This document shows positions 1 to 11,650 of a stretch of 64,000 nucleotides of DNA, piece by piece. The notes beneath the pieces are model-generated. The model ran no database searches. It was not told where the DNA came from and saw nothing but the letters and a program-made list of their open reading frames with translations. Numbering within the stretch: position 1 is the first letter of the stretch; every line of letters starts with the position of its first letter. Source of the DNA: Gnetum montanum (Eukaryota; Streptophyta; Gnetopsida; Gnetales; Gnetaceae); the NCBI GenBank assembly GCA_015680685.1, contig MNCI01014694.1:154962-218961 (forward strand). Direction: 5' to 3'. A program made the translations under genes and the position numbers.

Positions 1-342
1 AATTAAAAACTAAGTGAATGCTACAATGATGTAGTAATCTCAATCTTTATTGCCAATTGTGTGCATGTCCAAGTACATCACACTCGAATAAAGGTTTTTT
101 ACAATTACAAACTTCACATTGTAAGCCTACACTTGGGAAAGAATAAAAAACTAACTAAAAACTAAGAAAAAGACTTGATCCTACAACTTACCAAGACTCC
201 CTTTCCTATGAGCTCGAATGCTATATTTGTAGGCCTGCACAGAAATCACAATATTGTGAATTCGATATCATTATCCAGGTTGCAATATTGTGTACCCGAT
301 ATCGAGAACCCAATATCGGGCATGGCAAACCATGATTCATCA
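1..342 (-). repeat. 3' LTR of element 1 (partial, cut by window edge)
   Basis: It resembles the right part of the LTR at 16630-17451 in the same orientation, including the block with TTTATT (46-51, a minus-strand AATAAA) and a cluster of GATATC/AATATC motifs. The minus-strand LTR start is TGATGAATC, read backwards from 342, followed outward by a polypurine tract. The rest of this LTR lies before base 1. Confidence 0.8.
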
Positions 343-352
343 TACCCCCATG
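343..352 (-). promoter_or_regulatory. Polypurine tract of element 1
   Basis: The plus sequence is TACCCCCATG, so the minus strand reads CATGGGGGTA directly before the LTR start TGATGA. The same decamer precedes the 3' LTRs of A and E, and CATAGAGGTA precedes that of F. Its place and conservation identify it as the plus-strand DNA primer. Confidence 0.75.
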
Positions 353-620
353 ATTGAATAACAACTCGTCCTTGAGTTAAAAAATCAAAATGAGAACGAG
401 TTCATTTGATTACATAGTGGATAGGTATGGGATTATGGTCTAATTATGAATTATTTCCTATCGTAGTGTGGAATTAAGAAAAAAAAATTAGGAGAACACA
501 GAATACAAAAGAAAAAATTGTTGGAACTCATGTGGTTCCTAGTTCTGGTGGCTCCTCCATGGGCCTCTTCCCCTTATCTTGTGTTCTAGGCTTTGAAAAT
601 GGATATCTTTGAATGAGCGC

Positions 621-3325
621 CTAAAGCTTTTCTTCTTTGGTTTGGGGATCGTGTTCCATCCATGCTAATGTTCCAATATTTGATGGAGTCAACACCTTCC
701 ATGGACATGGTAGTTGTAGAAACATTTGATTGGCTTTGACATACCAAGCCACAAACAATCGTTGTTCCTCCTCATAGGCTCTGGCTTTATCTCTACATTC
801 TTGGTAATCCATGAGCCTTTGAGCCAAATCTGTTACAACATCTTTTTGCCCTTGGTAGTTGACTTTGACCACCTCTAACTTAGAACTTGCTACCTTTAAT
901 TTTTGCAGTGTCTTTTTGTGTTCAGCAAATTTTGCTTCATACTTGGTGTAGGTGGCTACTAGCTACTTCTCCAATTCTATCCTTGGGCATCCTGCTATCA
1001 ACATGGCTAACTTGGCATACCGCAGGTTTGCTAACTCTATGTAGTTAGTGAGATCCTAGATCTGCAAGTCTCAGCTCTTTAGTTTTGCTTGGTGGGTGAA
1101 GGCGTAAGTATCTAGTATGGCCTACCAATCATCGTTATGAGCATTGAGAGTGTTGATATGGGTCTTGGCCATATGGATTTTTTTCAATGATCTACTTGTA
1201 CATCCCCACATGTCTTGGAAATGTTCCTTTAACTTTTCATGTCGCTTAGCTTCATTCTGCCACGTGTTTATTTCAATGGTCGTCTTCTGATGGATCATGT
1301 GTACCTCCTCCATTAAGAGGGTCCTATTTTCTCTAGCGAAATGATTCATGTCTTGTTTGATCCTTATTAATTATTCTTGTATTTGCTAGAAATTCTCCTC
1401 AAGAATATTTTTTTATTTTTCAATTATGGTCAACTAGAGATTCTCAGTGGTAAGGAGTTTATTTTCTTCTTATAAGGCCTTGAGTGCTTTAGCATATGCA
1501 TACATTTGGGCTTATGCCTTCAAAGCATCCTAATTAGCCTTCTCTTTTTCCCTTGCCATCCTTTTATTATCTTCTAACAGTTTATTTAGTTGCTCCATCT
1601 GAAATGACTCTAGCTGGTTAGTTGGAATAAGTTGGGACAGATACTATTGTGAGGCTTGTAGGACGACGAACTTCTCTTAGAGTCTTCTTAACTCATCCTT
1701 AGCATGTTTAGCCCTAACCTCCATCATGACCAACTTTCCTTTTGTGGAAATAAAGTCTAATTATGTTGCTGTGACATCTTGAGAGATGTCAAATAAGGAC
1801 ATCATTACTTGTCCTATTTGCAAAAATCGATCCAGTGCATCCTCATGTTCCGTAGAAGTCATCGAGGGGCCGGATAGGACTTGAACATTGCATGCTTCTA
1901 TGAGATCCACCAGTGGCATAATAGGAATATTGAATGATTCTTTGATGCGATCTGCGATCACTTCTACTACTTTAGCTGCATCCTAGTGCTGCATGATCAC
2001 CACTGTGGCGCCTTTACCAGTTTCTAATTGTACTTGAAAAGATGCAGCGTTTCCAGAGATTTGTTATGACCAATGTGATTCCCCTCCTCATGTTTGTATA
2101 AAAACCTCACCCCATGCATGATCAATGGAGAACATGGGCTATACGGCATTATCAATGATCTTGAAGAGATTAGCCTCATCATGACTTTCCCAACTGACTG
2201 TTTCTATAATGTCCCTGAGATGGCTCACCGATAGTTGATAATCTTGTGGTGGTAGTGGCGGTTGGTCTTCTTAGCCTATGGGCTATGTGTTGGGCCCTAC
2301 TTCTTGTTGTTGACTAGGCCTCGTGTCCAGAAGTTGGCTAGGCACTACTATTTGAGGTATAGTGGGCTCAACCATCTACTCTTGCTCAGGCTCCAGTGTT
2401 TCACCAGCATCTTTCCTTGGTGCTGGTGGCTTCAATACTTTAGCACATGAGATGTTTTTAGCTTTTCTTGGGACATCATTAGTGTACCCTAGAATTCTAG
2501 CACGTTGGCATAGCTTCCGAATTAGATAGGGGAAAGGCAATGCAAACTTCCTCATCTTACATTCTTCAGATTACCTCAATATTTCTAATAGATATAGATG
2601 GGGTAGATTAGCATCAACCTTGCCCATCAAGATTGCACTTCCTCTAGCAACATAGGTGGAAATTTTGTTTAGTCCTTTTGTTGGGAAGATGTGATAGGTG
2701 TCAATTTTGAAATAAATCCTCTCTTCAAGGGTGAGTCCCCCATATGTTTTATCTTCCTTGTCATATGCCCTTTTTAACCATATTTTCCATGCATTAGCAT
2801 TAGAGCAAGTAGATAGGTGAGCAACCTTGGGCCCTGTGTTTAGAAGGTTCAGAACTTTTAAAGTGACCTTAGTAGAGAAATTGATTGAAATCCCACCAAT
2901 ATTAGTGGTGGTTCCTTCTTCCTTATTATGCCAAAATTGGTATGTCTCCCCCAAATACCATTCACCATTCTTTGAGAGAATAGGGCATAGTGGAGATCCT
3001 TTGAGTTGATCTCTAACTGACTTAGGGGAAAATTTGGTAAAGGATCAAAAATTGAGTTTCACAATCACTACAGCTAATGTGGACCTTTCTTGAATCACCT
3101 AAATGTATTTTGGAGAAAACATGAGATGTTGTCCCTATTTAGATGCCCTGCCTTCTCCACCTTCTACATGCCTAGATTGTGTAGTAATAGGAGTTTCTTG
3201 ATGAATGTTGAATGATTGTGCCTCCTACTCTCCATGCTCCACAGAGGTCCTTGGCCTCTACCTCTCCTTGGGCATTTGGATGTACCTTAAGAGGGTCCTT
3301 CCTATTGTCCTTGTTTAGGAGCCAT
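621..3325 (-). pseudogene. ORF2 of element 1: large extra ORF, plant-transposon-protein-like domain plus coiled coil
   Basis: Minus-strand reading from ATG at 3325 (MAPKQG) to a stop just below 621, about 900 codons, nearly all in one frame but broken by scattered TAG/TAA/TGA codons and perhaps one frameshift. The N-terminus is basic and rich in G, R and Q. About residues 80-260 (2571-3060) resemble the 'putative plant transposon protein' domain found in env-position ORFs of Athila-type elements: a Trp-containing motif, an IFPTKG segment, a VDANLPHLYLLEIL segment and then LPFPYLIRKLC. A Pro/Gln-rich linker and a conserved block (1761-1990, VIADRIKESF onward) follow. The last 380 or so residues are rich in K, E, L and Q and look like coiled coil. 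No membrane segment or signal peptide is evident, so an envelope role is not supported. A homologue occupies 28569-30462 in element F. The function is unknown. Confidence 0.7.
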
Positions 3326-3329
3326 CTGT

Positions 3330-5330
3330 AATCACACTAGGATCAACTGTTAGTAAGGTCATTTAACAAAATTTGATTTATACCTTACTCATTACCTTTA
3401 ATGAACTCAATTCTTGCTTAGTATGATTCTAGAGTTAGAAATTTTCAAGAAAATCCCTCTAAAAGTTTTAATGTCAGGCCCAATTTGATTAGGTGACTCC
3501 AAAAATAATTTCCATTGTTTGGGTGAAGGAATAAAATTGGTTTGGCATAAGTTCTTATCATTTCTTAAGATGACTTACCCCTATGATATCCTTTGGATGA
3601 CAATGAATTTTGAAAAAACTATGCACAACTTGGAGTGTACCCTTCCCCCACGACTAAGTTAAACACTCCTGGTTTAAGCAAGTTTAATCGAAAGGAGAAT
3701 TGGAGCATTAATGCGCAAGATATTGATGTTTAAATGGTAGGTGCACAAGTGTGAAAATTTGTGGAAGAAAATTGCAACAACTCCCCTCACATGAATAGTT
3801 GAAAATGACATTGATGCGTGCATGGTAGGGGGGTCCATATATATATGTTTTATGGACATGATATTGTGTACGCACTAGTGCGGAGTTGATACTAGGTACT
3901 CGATATTGCATCCCTTCCATAATAGGATACTTGATAGAATTGATAAATTTTTGAATTTCTATGGTCAAAAAGGAAGGATTTAAGGTAAATTTGAAGGATC
4001 TGGGGTAATGTTGAGTAGACATTAAGGTACAAAAGTGTAATAAAGTGGAATTATACAATGAAGTTCTTGAAGAGGGTGGGGAAAAAGAACATGCAATGGT
4101 GTACATGAACATTTGGGTTGAAATGATGATAAAGGAAAGAATAAATTTAGTAGTGTAGTACTTAGAGGGTATAAGATGATGTGGTGGTGTGCAATAAATA
4201 CAGATTACAAAAATTACACAAGTGGATCCTCCCCAAAGGAGGTTCCAACCTATCATGCCCTTGCATAATCACACCTTAAAATGTCCGTAGGCACTCAAAG
4301 GGTTAGATGCAATCCGCACTAGTGCAACAAAACACACACATGTTAAATACCACCATGATGGGGTATGAATTCTAGGCCATACAATATATAGGTTAGAAAT
4401 ACTTGGATAGTGGGGTGAGATGAATTGTAGAAGGGATTACAAAGATTGGGACGTGATGTAACTTACTCTGAGCACAGTTAATCTTGATTATGGGGCATGA
4501 TTAATGTATCATGAGCCTTTCAATCCAAAATTAAGACCAAGTCCATGCCTCTGATCAGTGACATTGTATTATTTCATCCAATGATAGAAAACCATAAGAG
4601 GATCATGACAACAAGGCGTATGATCACTTGGAATTGTGTACAAGGGAGGAGTGATTTGGAATTTCTCTGCTGTACATTCTTCTTGATCTTTTTCTTTGTT
4701 ATTTTCCCTTCTTTCTTTTCTTTTTCTTCACTTGGCCACTTTGGCACTTTGTCATTTCCAACAGTGATTCAGAGAAGCCACCAACCTTCAAGCATGGGTG
4801 CATGTCTTTCTAGTGGGACCCTCTAGAATAGCATTGAGTTTCTTTATTAAGTGCCTTTATTACTCTTACTCCCATTTTTTTGTTAGATCTACAAGGACCT
4901 TAGTACAACCAAGTTGCATGATAGCACATACAGATGTTACCAAAGAGAATCCATAAGTCCCCTTGATGTCACACCCTAGCCATTCCCTCTTAGTCCATCA
5001 TGTTTTGCTCTGGGCATAATGAGTACAAAGTTACTTTAAGTTTTAATGATGACAAGAATATCATGGTACCCAGGGTAGAACCTCTTAATAATAGAATGGG
5101 TGGGTGGATGTTGTCGGCTCACTATCCAAATAATTAGTCACTCGTGACTTAATAGCATAGAACAACACCTCAACTGACAAGTCACATGAGTATTTTATTC
5201 ACTGATGAGATTACCCTCACAAAGATGAAATGACAAATTGAAAGATGAAAAATTAGGGAATAAAAACTGGTAAAAAAATGTAAAACCAAAGAAAAGGAAA
5301 AACATTTATTAATTCTACTTATTAGAATGG
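3330..5330 (-). other. Spacer between gag tail and ORF2 in element 1
   Basis: About 2 kb with no recognisable protein. It keeps landmarks of the post-pol spacer of A, E and F: a purine block GGGGAGGATCC (minus, near 4216), a weak copy of the GCATGGGT...GTCTTTC block (about 4793-4815), and A-rich sequence near 5270-5310 like that found just after integrase in A and E. It holds a 182-codon minus ORF (3708-4256) with no counterpart in the other copies. Confidence 0.5.
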
Positions 5331-6867
5331 GGGGTATCTGCCATGGCTGAACCTTTGATCATGGAAAGAATTAATAAATGGAAAATTTGGATCCATGCAT
5401 GTTGGAAACATTAGGGTCTAGTCATATCCAAACCATTGGGTGTCTTTTGATGTGGTGGAAAGAATGTATCCAAATTGGGGTTCACACACTTAATTAAAGT
5501 AGGCATAGTGGGGTAAATTATAAGATGTGGTCATGTGATAAGAAGCTAACCCACTATGACACCCATGACCATAAGATGGTATGCAAGGATTGATATGTCT
5601 TCCTACGTGGTTGTATCCATTGGGTCGCATGGTTGTTGGAGTGTTAATTGATGGCCTAGAAAAGGTAACAGGAGGCATTGAGTTCAAAGAGGAAGGTGCA
5701 TCATAGTGCTGGACTTGTGTTGAGTTGGAGGGTGTAGTGGTTTTAGAACTATGTTGTCTCTTCCTATGGTCATGCCTAAAAAAAGGACGCTTTCAACATT
5801 GTGGAGAACTTCCATTGTTATTAATAGTAGTAGCAAAAGTAATGTTCATGGGTTGGTGCGGTGGTGCAAAACCTTCTGGTGCTACTGGTGGCGATGTAGA
5901 AGGAGGTGAAGGATGAGAATATTGAGAGTAAGGAGCAGTGTAAGGAATGTAAGCTGGTGATCCTATGGGAGAGGATATGGGTTAATAGTACTCAAGAGAA
6001 TGATAATGATGAGGTGAAGTAGAGGATGTTGATCCATTTGGAGAAACAAGGTGTTGAACATAATAAGCATTTGGTGTTGAGGGATACGAAGGTTGAGGCT
6101 AGCTTGGCAATGGTCTCCCCCATGACTAGGGGTTTTGCCATTGTGGTTGAACACAGTACTTTTGTACGAAATTTGGATGTAGCATTCTTTCCTAATGCTC
6201 ATGTAGATGTAACAAGATTGGGCATTGGCCTTTGGTGTGATCATATAGAAAAACATCGTATTGATACTTCTACTTTGTGGTTGGGCCCCTATCCTAGTTT
6301 CCTTTAGCCCTTCTTTCTAATTGTCGAATGGTATTCTATCCTGTTTCTAAGTTTGGCATCCTCTATTTGTTTTGATTGTCAAAGTGATCATGCATGGTGC
6401 TACCTATGATAATATTTGTATATTCTCCACATTTTGTATGTACCCATTCTATCATCTTATTGATATTTACCTCAATTTCATCTAGTGATTGTAGTATTGG
6501 CAAAGATGGAGATGATTTCAACTCCTTAAGATGAGTTGATTGCTCCTCTCCATGGACCTTTGTTATTTTAAGATTTTGGTCATATTGAGATCTTTCAACA
6601 TTCTTCCATTTGGCTATTTCTCCTTCTTATTTTGCTACCCACTTAATAAGCTCTTGGAATTGATGGGTTTGTAGTTCATATAGTTGACTTGGGGCATACA
6701 TCCCTAGGGTCTCCCTTGTTTCATTATGGAGCCCATCCATAATGTGATACATTAGCCTTTCCTCTGAGAACCCATGGTCTGGGTAGTTATTTAATAGCGA
6801 GTAATATCTTTCTAAGGCCATGTCTAAGGGTTCATGTTGCCCTTGTTTCCATTCTTGGATTTTTCTT
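5330..6867 (-). pseudogene. Gag of element 1, C-terminal part (after the nested element)
   Basis: On the minus strand this continues the gag broken at 15701. It begins with KIQEWKQGQHEPLD, runs through the LTR-retrotransposon gag core (helical segment ending KWVAK near 6627), then a Lys/Glu-rich stretch, and a Pro/Ser/Tyr-rich tail (about 5490-6260). The core has the same layout as the gag of C and E (YYSLLNNYPDHGFS here, YYALLHRCPGHGY in C) but differs at many positions, so it is a separate gag subtype. The zinc-knuckle-like CxxC has lost its first cysteines (QYDVFLYDHTKGQCP). Stops interrupt the frame. The frame fades near 5330 and no protease follows. Confidence 0.75.
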
Positions 6868-7699
6868 TGATGAGTGGTGAGGTATCCCTACACTCAACCA
6901 TATGAATACGAGCGTACACACATGATCTGGTTAAATTCCAAGGACTAAGTGCTTATGCACCTTGATAGAACAAGGATGGGGGTTGGTTAATCATTGTCTT
7001 CCCAAGCTTACTTGTATGTCACAATTGTATGGTTAAGTAAACTTGAGGCATATGATTTTTATGGCTTTTATGTCCTATTGCTAATAATGGAGGAGAGAGA
7101 TAACTAAGTAACTAATTTAATTTGACTAATTATTAACTAGGCTCTAACTGATCCTAACACTAGTATCCATTCTCACTTGTCGTACACATCCTGAACTAGT
7201 GCAACATTACTAGGATTACCAAATGCTAATTGTTACTAGGTTACCAAGTGTTACACGTATGCTCAAAGTGATCATACTGTGTGTGCTTACTTAGGGGAGT
7301 TGTAGGGTGAGAATGAATCATTAATTAACTAAGGAAAGCATTAAGTAATAGTAATTAACATTAATTAATCTATTTTGAATGCTGCAAGGTTTATCACAAA
7401 GTTCGTCTTTATTGTCATACACAAGGTTTGCTTAAGTACACAATGCTTGAATAAAGATTCGTTCACTTTATGACTCCTACTGCGGGCACGCAGAAATAAT
7501 TCTAACTTTAAGAGGGAGAAAAGGCAAGAGTTTGGGTAAGGGACTAAGACTAAGTATGCAAGCCAAGTGCGCCTGCCTCTTATTTATAGGCAATGAGGCA
7601 AGATGCGATATTGGGTATTTGACATCGCATGGCAAGCTCTGATATCATGGATTTGATATCGCAAATTTGATATCGTGGCCCTGATATCGCAGTTCATCA
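6868..7699 (-). repeat. 3' LTR of element A
   Basis: About 832 bp from TGATGAGTGG to GTTCATCA on the plus strand, so TGATGAAC...CACTCATCA in element orientation. It aligns along its length with 14905-15700. Minus-strand TATAAATA lies at 7588-7581 and AATAAA at 7413-7408. Four GATATC palindromes lie in the U3 start between about 7640 and 7695. Confidence 0.88.
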
Positions 7700-7709
7700 T
7701 ACCCCCATG
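7700..7709 (-). promoter_or_regulatory. Polypurine tract of element A
   Basis: Minus strand CATGGGGGTA, abutting the 3' LTR start TGATGA. It is identical to the tracts of element 1 and E. Confidence 0.75.
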
Positions 7710-9595
7710 ACTAAATGAAAACTCATCCTCAAGTTCCTTACAAGATATTGGAAAGGTATGGGATTATTGACTGAATGACAACTAGCAGTGAAATGGGATG
7801 GCAGACTTTAAGTGCCCAGTGAATGGATCGACAATACATTACAACATTGGTGTTCATACTCATGGTGGTGAACACTGTACATAAGTGACATCCAGACCTT
7901 CATTAGAAAACTTGAGGAGAAAGGGAGGGAGAAAGAAAAAAAGAAAAAAGGGATGCGTTACTACCGATGCAGAGATTTCGCATTCCATTGTTTATCCATA
8001 ACCACACAATTAGACTTGTTCTCGGCATAAATGCTCCAGCTCTAGTCCATTCCGAGTGCTCCCTCCTACCCCAGTCCATTGTCCATGTAATGGTCATCTG
8101 CACACACAACACAGTCATGAATGAGCAAGGATAAGTAAACCACAATGCAATTAATACCTTGCCTCGATATAAAGTGCATTGGCTGGGTTGTGGTTATGGC
8201 AGAAACTGGGTTAGAGATTTATTACTGATAACTACCCAAGGTGTAGGGGTTAGGCAAATAGTAGAATGGAGAAATTGAAAAATTTGTTCCAGGGCACCCA
8301 CAACTAAGAGCAAACCTTCGATAGCAATAAGATGGAAAAATATAAGAAACAAGAAAGATGGAAAAATAACAATGACAATGCCAATAAAGTGGATGTCAAA
8401 GATGGGGATGAAATGAGAAATGGTTGATTGCAGATAATGTTGAAGGGAAAGAACTTAAAAATTGCATCAAAAAGGAATGCTAGTGGGTCCTCCCCAAAGT
8501 AGGCTCATGCCCTTTATTCCCTAACAAACCCACAAAACAAAGAGTCTGTAGGCTTTAGGAATGTCATTTGGAAGCAAGAGTTAAAAACTTACCCACAAGA
8601 ATTTACCAAGGAAAAATAATGCATCAACCAAGATATGGACTAATCATAAAATCAGCAATGAGATGGAAGATGGAAAGAAATATGGAGAATAGAAATGGAA
8701 TGGAATCCCAAGAGCAAGGTTGTGTAAAGTCCCTTGTGTATGTCATGGTTAATGTGACTGAGTAGAACTCATTTGAATTCTAGACTCAAACCAACCACAT
8801 TTAGTGACCTCACATTAATACACTTGGCCAATTCATCCTCTTGAAGCAACAAGAATGCCTCCACAAAGAGTGATCACCATCCCAAGGGGAGTGAGATGGA
8901 GAAGCAGGAAGCAAGAAAGTGCCTTAGTTAGAGGAAATATTCAGGCATGGGTAATATGTCTTTCCAGTGCCATAACCAGTGCTTGTAGCCCATATTAATT
9001 TATTATATCTAAGGGGTGTGCTTTGAATTCTCACTTTTTTTTATGTGAGAACCACACCATGCAAAGACTTATTTTTATTCACTCTACTTCTTGATATTTG
9101 TTCAATGGTACAATGGAAAAAAACCCAAGAAAAAGCATCTAAGAATCCAAGAGAATGGCTGGCACAAATGCATCGAATCCCCTTGAAGTCATACCATTGA
9201 CAAGCATTGAGTCCTTCCTTGGTTTAAAAAATATCAAGCTACCAATTCATTAATAAGTTTATTTAGAAAAAGGGATAATATAGTTCCAAAACCGAGGGAG
9301 ACCATAGAGTTGAATGGATGAATGAACGGCGTGGACTCATTGCCTATTTTATTAAAAGAACCATATCATAATATCAACATCATAATTCAAAGGTAAAAAC
9401 CAAACATTAGCAAGAAATAGTATATAATTCAATCCACCATCAGAAGCACTTATTGTATGATGAATGAAAGTAAATCAACCAAATAAAGAAATAGTAAAAA
9501 TGTGAACAATGGTGTAAAACAGAAATAAGAAGGATTGAAAAATGTGCAAAAAAAAATGTATAAAAAAAATACAAAAAGAGCTAAGGGCTTAGAAT
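7710..9595 (-). other. Post-pol spacer of element A, with a short conserved reading frame
   Basis: About 1.9 kb between the integrase end and the polypurine tract. It aligns with the same intervals in C (36163-37870) and E (44176-46930). It holds conserved blocks at about 8484-8510 (purine tract CTTTGGGGAGGACCC on the minus strand) and 8905-8985. A minus frame at 8145-7903 (80 codons) has partly similar translations in C and E, see findings. No known domain is visible. Confidence 0.6.
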
Positions 9596-9597
9596 GG

Positions 9598-10910
9598 TTA
9601 GCATTGGTGGCCATCTCCCCCATGATTGAGTTGGAAGGGGGAGATCTGAAATAGTGAGTAAGGTTGTCCACCAACAGAGGTAGTATGGGTACTAGCTAAT
9701 CTAAGCTCATGGAAAAGTTTGGTTTGTTGGAAGTTGACCAATAGTTTCTTATCTAGGCTCTCAGGTTTGTATATCATCATGTCCCCTGAAGGAAAAGTTG
9801 CATGAATGAGATAAGGTCCTTCCCACAACGTTTGAAATTTGGTACATTGTGGCACATGTGTGGGATTCCAGTAGAGAACCTTATCTCCTGGTTGATATTT
9901 AACTTTCCTAATCCTTAGGTCATGACATTGCTTATTGAAGGCCTTGTGCAATTTGTTAGATGACAAGGTGGCTAATTAGTTCTCATCTAGCAGGTTAAGA
10001 ATCATCAACCATTATTTTTTTGCTAGATCAAGGTCAAGGTTGAGGTCACATGCCGTGGAGAGTGTATAGAGCTTAGTTTGAATGGAAAGTATTAGTAATT
10101 TACTGTACACTAACTCATAGGGAGAGTAGCCTATAGGAAAGTTTCCATGTGGAGCGGTATGCCCAAAGAGCATCATTTAGTTTAGTGCTCCAGTCTCACC
10201 TAAACTTGCTAATGGTTCTTGTCAATATCTTTGTAATCTCCTTGTTGGTGACTTCGGCTTGACTGTTTGCTTGGGGGTGATATGGTGTAGTCAGTTTATG
10301 ATCAACCCCTAAGCATTGCATTAATTTTTAGAAAGTCGCACATGTGAAGTGTGTACCATTAACTAAAATAAGTGCATGAGGCATACCAAACCTATTTATG
10401 ATTTGTTGTTGAACAAATCATGTAGCTATAGATGATGTACAATCCTTAACAGCAGCTGCTTCTACCCATTTTGTAAGGTAATCAATGGCAATAATAATAT
10501 AAGCTTTTCCATTGGACATTGGTGTAATCGGCCCCATAAAACCAATTCCCCAAATGTTGAAGGGTTCTAAAGGTTGGATCCATTGTTGCAGACCCTTCAT
10601 TCTAGCAGTCATTCCCCCATCACATTGACAATGCTCACAAGATTGGACGAATTGATGGGCATCTTGAAACAATGTAGGCCAATAATATCTTGCAAGTAGG
10701 ATCTTAATGGCTATTCGTCTCCTAGCATAATGACCCCCACAAGGACCCTCATGAGCGTCTTGAAGAACTTGTAGTTGATCTACATCAGGAACACACCATT
10801 GAACTAAGCCATCGAGACATACTTTATAAAGTTCCCCATTGATTTCCATAAAATACTTGGCTCGGTGAAGAAACTGTTATTTCTTTTTAGCGTCAAACCC
10901 TTGTGGTGTT
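9598..10910 (-). pseudogene. Integrase of element A
   Basis: Minus-strand integrase in several open pieces (10849-10418 and 9966-9598). In order: HHCC zinc-binding region (HEGPCGGHYARR, CEHCQCDGG), catalytic core ([30 protein letters not shown]), and a C-terminal DNA-binding part (QPGDKVLYWNP, LWEGPYLI). Two of the three catalytic acidic residues are lost: GIDF of E and F is GIGF here (D to G), and SDNGTHF of E is LVNGTHF (D to V). With the stops this makes the integrase inactive. The C-terminus (FQISPFQLNHGGDGH) shows no obvious chromodomain, as expected for a non-chromovirus. Confidence 0.85.
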
Positions 10911-11039
10911 TTTTGTGTAAGGAGATAGGTGAGAATGCTACTATACCAATTTGTCTCCATGGTTAATTGATCATTCACTACACCTGCAAAGAGGAGTTCA
11001 TTTGGGAAATAATCAGTAATTGGATACTCATCCTCTTTG

Positions 11040-11650
11040 TTGTCCCATCACAACCGAGATAAATGATTAGCAACTACGTTCTTGGTGCATTTACGATCGA
11101 TCATCATAAGATCAAACTCTTGTAAGATTACAATCCATCATATGATGCAAGGGCTTACCATTGGCTTATTCATTAAGAAGCTTATTGCACTATGATTCAT
11201 GTGTACAGATACCTTATAGCCCAAGATATAGTGCCTAAATTTTTCTAGTGCAAACATTACAGCCATTAATTCTTTCTCTGTTGTAGTGTAGCTAATTTGT
11301 GCACTAGAGATACTTCTACTTGCACAGTGGATGTAATAAGGACGTTTTTGATCATCTAACTATGTAAGTATAGCTCCTAAGATAAAGTTGGATGTGCTAG
11401 TCATTATGTGGAATGGCCTGGACCACTCAGGAGCTTGTAGAATAGGTGTTTCTACTAGCTTCTATTTTAAAGTTTTGAAAGCTAGTTCGCATTCCTTGGT
11501 CCATTTAAAAGGTATGTCCTTTTTCGTTAATTCAACCAATGGTTTTGCAACCTTTGAAAAGTTCTCAATAAATCTTTTGTAGTAGCCAGTGTGTCTAAGT
11601 AATGATCAAATATCTTTTACAGTTTCTAGTTGACGGGTAATTCCTTGGAT
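11040..11650 (-). pseudogene. RNase H region of element A pol
   Basis: Follows RT without a gap on the minus strand and aligns with the RNase H of E (48371-49130) and F (23760-24230). Several stops break it. Recognisable pieces are the segment on holding the RNA strand (KFRHY-like, near 11230), NKPMVSPCII-like (near 11150) and the terminal VANHLSRL-like motif (about 11050). The catalytic residues cannot be read with confidence. Confidence 0.7.

Noticed and set aside
621-3325. Envelope gene, since Athila elements often have an ORF at this place
   Set aside because: No signal peptide, transmembrane segment or furin-like site is visible. The C-terminus is a long polar coiled coil.
4545-4826. 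93-codon plus ORF with a Phe/Ser-rich middle
   Set aside because: No homologous frame in the matching spacers of A, E or F; low complexity; probably chance.
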